Shown: piece by piece, positions 61,860 through 64,000 of the stretch
How the letters are laid out: every line of letters begins with the position of its first letter
Position numbering within the stretch: the first letter of the stretch is position 1
From: Trichomonas vaginalis G3
Taxonomy: Eukaryota > Parabasalia > Trichomonadida > Trichomonadidae
Assembly: GCF_026262505.1 (NCBI RefSeq)
Contig: NC_067203.1
Span: forward strand, 62,001 to 126,000
Direction: 5' to 3'
DNA length: 64,000 nt
Program-made: the position numbers and the translations under genes
Notes under the pieces: generated by a model
Told to the model about the DNA's origin: nothing
Databases searched by the model: none
What the model saw: the letters and a program-made list of their open reading frames with translations, nothing else

Positions 61860-62228
61860 CTAATGATTATTTGAATTTATGAAATCAATTATTTGATTCA
61901 TTCTTTCTTCAATCTCTTCTATTCTTTTTGTTAAATCATCTATTTTCATTAATGAGGTGATTCTTGATTGAGGAATAGATTTCAAACTAACCACTCCTTT
62001 TATTTTTGAAATTTTGAATCCATCAACTTTAAACATTTTATTCAATTTACATGTTGTCAATTCTTCAAATAATTTTTTATTATTAGCATAATAGTCATTA
62101 AATTCTTCAACAGATGAAAAAATTTTTATTTCAGTAATTGGTTTAACAACGTTTATTTTTTGTTGAACATTTTCACTTTCATTTATTTCTTCCTCCTCTG
62201 TTTCATTTATTTTTAAAATCGGTTTCAT
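61860..62228 (-). CDS. Small protein with C-terminal coiled coil, element C
   Basis: 122 residues: acidic start (MKPILKINETEEEEINESEN), a beta-like middle (NKMFKVDGFKISKIKGVVSL) and a coiled coil (DDLTKRIEEIEERMNQIIDF). Its layout, a compact middle plus terminal coiled coil, is like that of the protein at 29459-29737. No family recognised. Confidence 0.55.
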   Translation of the reverse strand: MKPILKINETEEEEINESENVQQKINVVKPITEIKIFSSVEEFNDYYANNKKLFEELTTCKLNKMFKVDGFKISKIKGVVSLKSIPQSRITSLMKIDDLTKRIEEIEERMNQIIDFINSNNH

Positions 62229-62293
62229 TTATCATTAAATAAAAATTAGAATATAAGTGATGAAATATATTTTTTAATTAATATTAAATCAGA

Positions 62294-62530
62294 AATGGCG
62301 CAGGATTCTTTAAAAAATTATGGGATGGAATTAAGAAAGCTGCGGGTTGGGTTCATAAAAAGATTATTAAACCCATTGCAAACTTTTTGGCACCAGTAGC
62401 GAAAACGGCAGGAACTATCATAGGTGGAGTATTAGGTACTAAAGCAGGTAATCCGGCGATGGGAGCACAAGCAGGTAACGCAATTGGTGGAATAGCTGAA
62501 GGAATACTTAATAAAATAGGAGGTAGATAG
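62294..62530 (+). pseudogene. pVI-like minor virion protein, element C
   Basis: Readable as an amphipathic, Gly/Ala-rich protein with WDGIKKAAGWVHKKIIKP and an AGNAIGGIAEGILNKIGGR end. It is a functional look-alike of 55607-56008 and 21130-21372. It looks slightly broken. Confidence 0.5.
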
Positions 62531-62550
62531 TGGAAAAATAAATATTATTT

Positions 62551-62766
62551 TTATCTTAGTATCGGTTGTAGTCTTTGATAAACTTTTTCTCCTTTATTTA
62601 AAACTTCTCTTATTGGGGCAGCTTTTGGCGTTATTGATTCAGCAATGTCACTAATTGCTTCTTTATTCTTAAATATCCAATTTGCTCCCTTCTTCAATGT
62701 TTCCCAAACTTTACTCGCCCTCTTTTTACTCTATCCCACATTTTCTTAAATATACCCGCAGCCATA
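62551..62766 (-). pseudogene. Second pVI-like gene, element C
   Basis: On the minus strand: starts MAAGIFKKMWDRVK, similar to the FKKLWDGIKKAAG segment of the convergent neighbour, and ends KGEKVYQRLQPILR. Probably a paralogue that arose by inverted duplication. It looks slightly broken. Confidence 0.45.
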
Positions 62767-62834
62767 GTTGATTATTTCATTAAAATTAAAAATTCATTTT
62801 CATCTTTTAATTTTGATTTTTTATTTATTAATAA

Positions 62835-64000
62835 ATGACGACTAACTATTTAGTGCCAAACACTAAACCGATTAATGGAAATGTGTTTCATTCATTCGAA
62901 AAGATAAATGAAATATTCGCAAAGAATGATGGTAGAAGATATTATAGAGAACTTGAAAGTTCATGCTATGACTCTGATGCTCCATATTTTGATGATAAAC
63001 AAACTCATTTAAGAATTACAAATCCAGCTCATGATGTGAACCAATTAGGTGACACATATATTAAACGCAAAGTTAAAGCAACTCTAGTTTCAAATAAAGC
63101 TTTCACATGTGATGCCGCTTTTAAATGTATGCGTTTATTCGTTGGTTACAAATCATCAAATCAAAGCTTTAAACAATTAGAAGTAGAAACCGAAAGAGGT
63201 GATGCCGGTTATCTTCAGATGGATTGCGCCCGTGAATCTTTCGCATTTGCAACATATAAACCAAAATCAGAAAGGAAAGTTAAAAAGTTTGTTCATTCGT
63301 TATATAATAATGTTCAAAAATATGATAACTCAGTATGTGGTAAATATATTGACCCTTCAGAAGTTTTCAAGAAAGCAAATGAAGAAGTTGATGTCACTTT
63401 TGATATGATTATTCCGGTAAATGATTTGTTAGCATTTCAGGCGTTCGATGATTATCCTAAATCATTTGGTGATATCATTCTTAAATATTATGTTTTCAGG
63501 GATACTTTAGTATTTTGTCAGGTTGACCCGTTAAGAGTTGCTGATTTACAAAATTACGTTTATGAAAAGATAACTGATGAAAATTATGAAAAGATTATGA
63601 ATCATGTTTATAAATATGATCGCAAATTCCAACAAATCGGACTTCCTGCCAAATTAATTACAAGCTTAGCCGCCACATCTGCTGACGCAATAGTTGATGG
63701 CGTTATTATTTCATGCACAAAGATGGAAGTTTTAGAGGATAAATGCATTACACCAGGATACGGTTTAATTGAAGAATCAGTTAAAGCAATACCACGTTTA
63801 TTCAGTAAGGAAGATCCATTCATGATTCCAGCTCAACATATTGACGTTCGTTCACTAAATGGAGGTTGCATCACTCCTGAAGGTATTAGCTCAGATTTCT
63901 CATACGCTCTTCATAATGTTACAGATGTTGTGTTAGCATTTCCGAAGAATGCAATGCAAAGAACGGTTTTAGAAAATCCAATGCTTCGAGGTCTTCAGGT
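62835..64000 (+). CDS. Probable major capsid protein of element C (runs off window)
   Basis: Starts MTTNYLVPNTKPINGNVFHS and stays open for about 388 codons to the window end. Beta-rich with scattered aromatic and Pro residues. It sits after pVI-like genes and has a size and character consistent with a double jelly-roll capsid protein (for example DILLKYYVF-like and VVLAFPKNAMQRTV segments). Only weakly similar to the capsid protein of A and B. The ATG follows an A/T run. Assignment is from context. Confidence 0.55.
   Translation, partial: MTTNYLVPNTKPINGNVFHSFEKINEIFAKNDGRRYYRELESSCYDSDAPYFDDKQTHLRITNPAHDVNQLGDTYIKRKVKATLVSNKAFTCDAAFKCMRLFVGYKSSNQSFKQLEVETERGDAGYLQMDCARESFAFATYKPKSERKVKKFVHSLYNNVQKYDNSVCGKYIDPSEVFKKANEEVDVTFDMIIPVNDLLAFQAFDDYPKSFGDIILKYYVFRDTLVFCQVDPLRVADLQNYVYEKITDENYEKIMNHVYKYDRKFQQIGLPAKLITSLAATSADAIVDGVIISCTKMEVLEDKCITPGYGLIEESVKAIPRLFSKEDPFMIPAQHIDVRSLNGGCITPEGISSDFSYALHNVTDVVLAFPKNAMQRTVLENPMLRGLQ

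Larger units (their letters stand above)
61580..64000. mobile_element. Third capsid-bearing element C, left part
   Basis: Directly after copy B. It has its own small genes, two related pVI-like genes and a probable major capsid gene, all only distantly related to A and B and with GAT-rich codon use. It continues past the window. It looks lightly broken in the small genes (about two or three breaks) and open in the capsid gene. Confidence 0.65.

Noticed and set aside
1-64000. tRNA, rRNA or other standard RNA genes
   Set aside because: No cloverleaf with the usual internal promoter words and no rRNA-like sequence was seen; a covariance-model scan was not possible.

Overview
The window looks like nuclear DNA of a trichomonad, most probably Trichomonas vaginalis. 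It is AT-rich, has no visible introns, and its host genes carry an initiator-like TCAYTT box within 20 bases of the start codon. Most of it is giant Maverick/Polinton (virus-like) DNA, which is known to be very abundant in that genome. The family calls below come from motifs read by eye, not from a database search.

Layout. (1) 1-22812: the right-hand 22 kb of Maverick copy A, with its left end outside the window. (2) 22813-30980: an odd region with no capsid, integrase or polymerase gene. It holds a KilA-N gene piece, an almost whole primase-helicase gene flanked on both sides by inverted repeat units, about 2 kb of a 25-bp tandem repeat, two small genes, and then about eleven consecutive hairpins (30337-30977). 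(3) 30980-36690: a host island with the 3' part of an Asn/Ser-rich gene, a 452-residue protein with three possible CAP-like repeats, an eight-segment membrane protein, and a tiny RIIa-domain protein. (4) 36757-61554: Maverick copy B, complete between 91-bp terminal inverted repeats. It lies in the same orientation as A and is nearly identical to it in the shared parts. (5) 61580-64000: the start of a third, clearly different capsid-bearing element (C), running off the window.

A and B share a core in the same order: putative structural genes, major capsid protein, a small antisense gene, two small genes (one absent from A), probable penton, SF3 helicase, small genes, packaging ATPase, then a variable cargo region. 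After the cargo come, mostly on the minus strand, protein-primed DNA polymerase, small virion-like proteins, integrase (plus), a phage-like fibre, further small proteins, and a Dam-type adenine methyltransferase. Both are broken: A in roughly twenty or more places, B in roughly ten to fifteen. Little divergence between them suggests young copies. I did not recognise a cysteine protease.

The main signals beyond ordinary annotation are: the hairpin array at 30337-30977; a palindrome family (GAGGTGAGATCTCACCTC and a GTTAGATCTAAC version) whose half-sites change together, found in A, B and the region between them; a compact hairpin at every visible Maverick end whose stem bases co-vary; and a primase-helicase with mirror-image repeat arrays that resembles a small satellite replicon, perhaps analogous to transpovirons.
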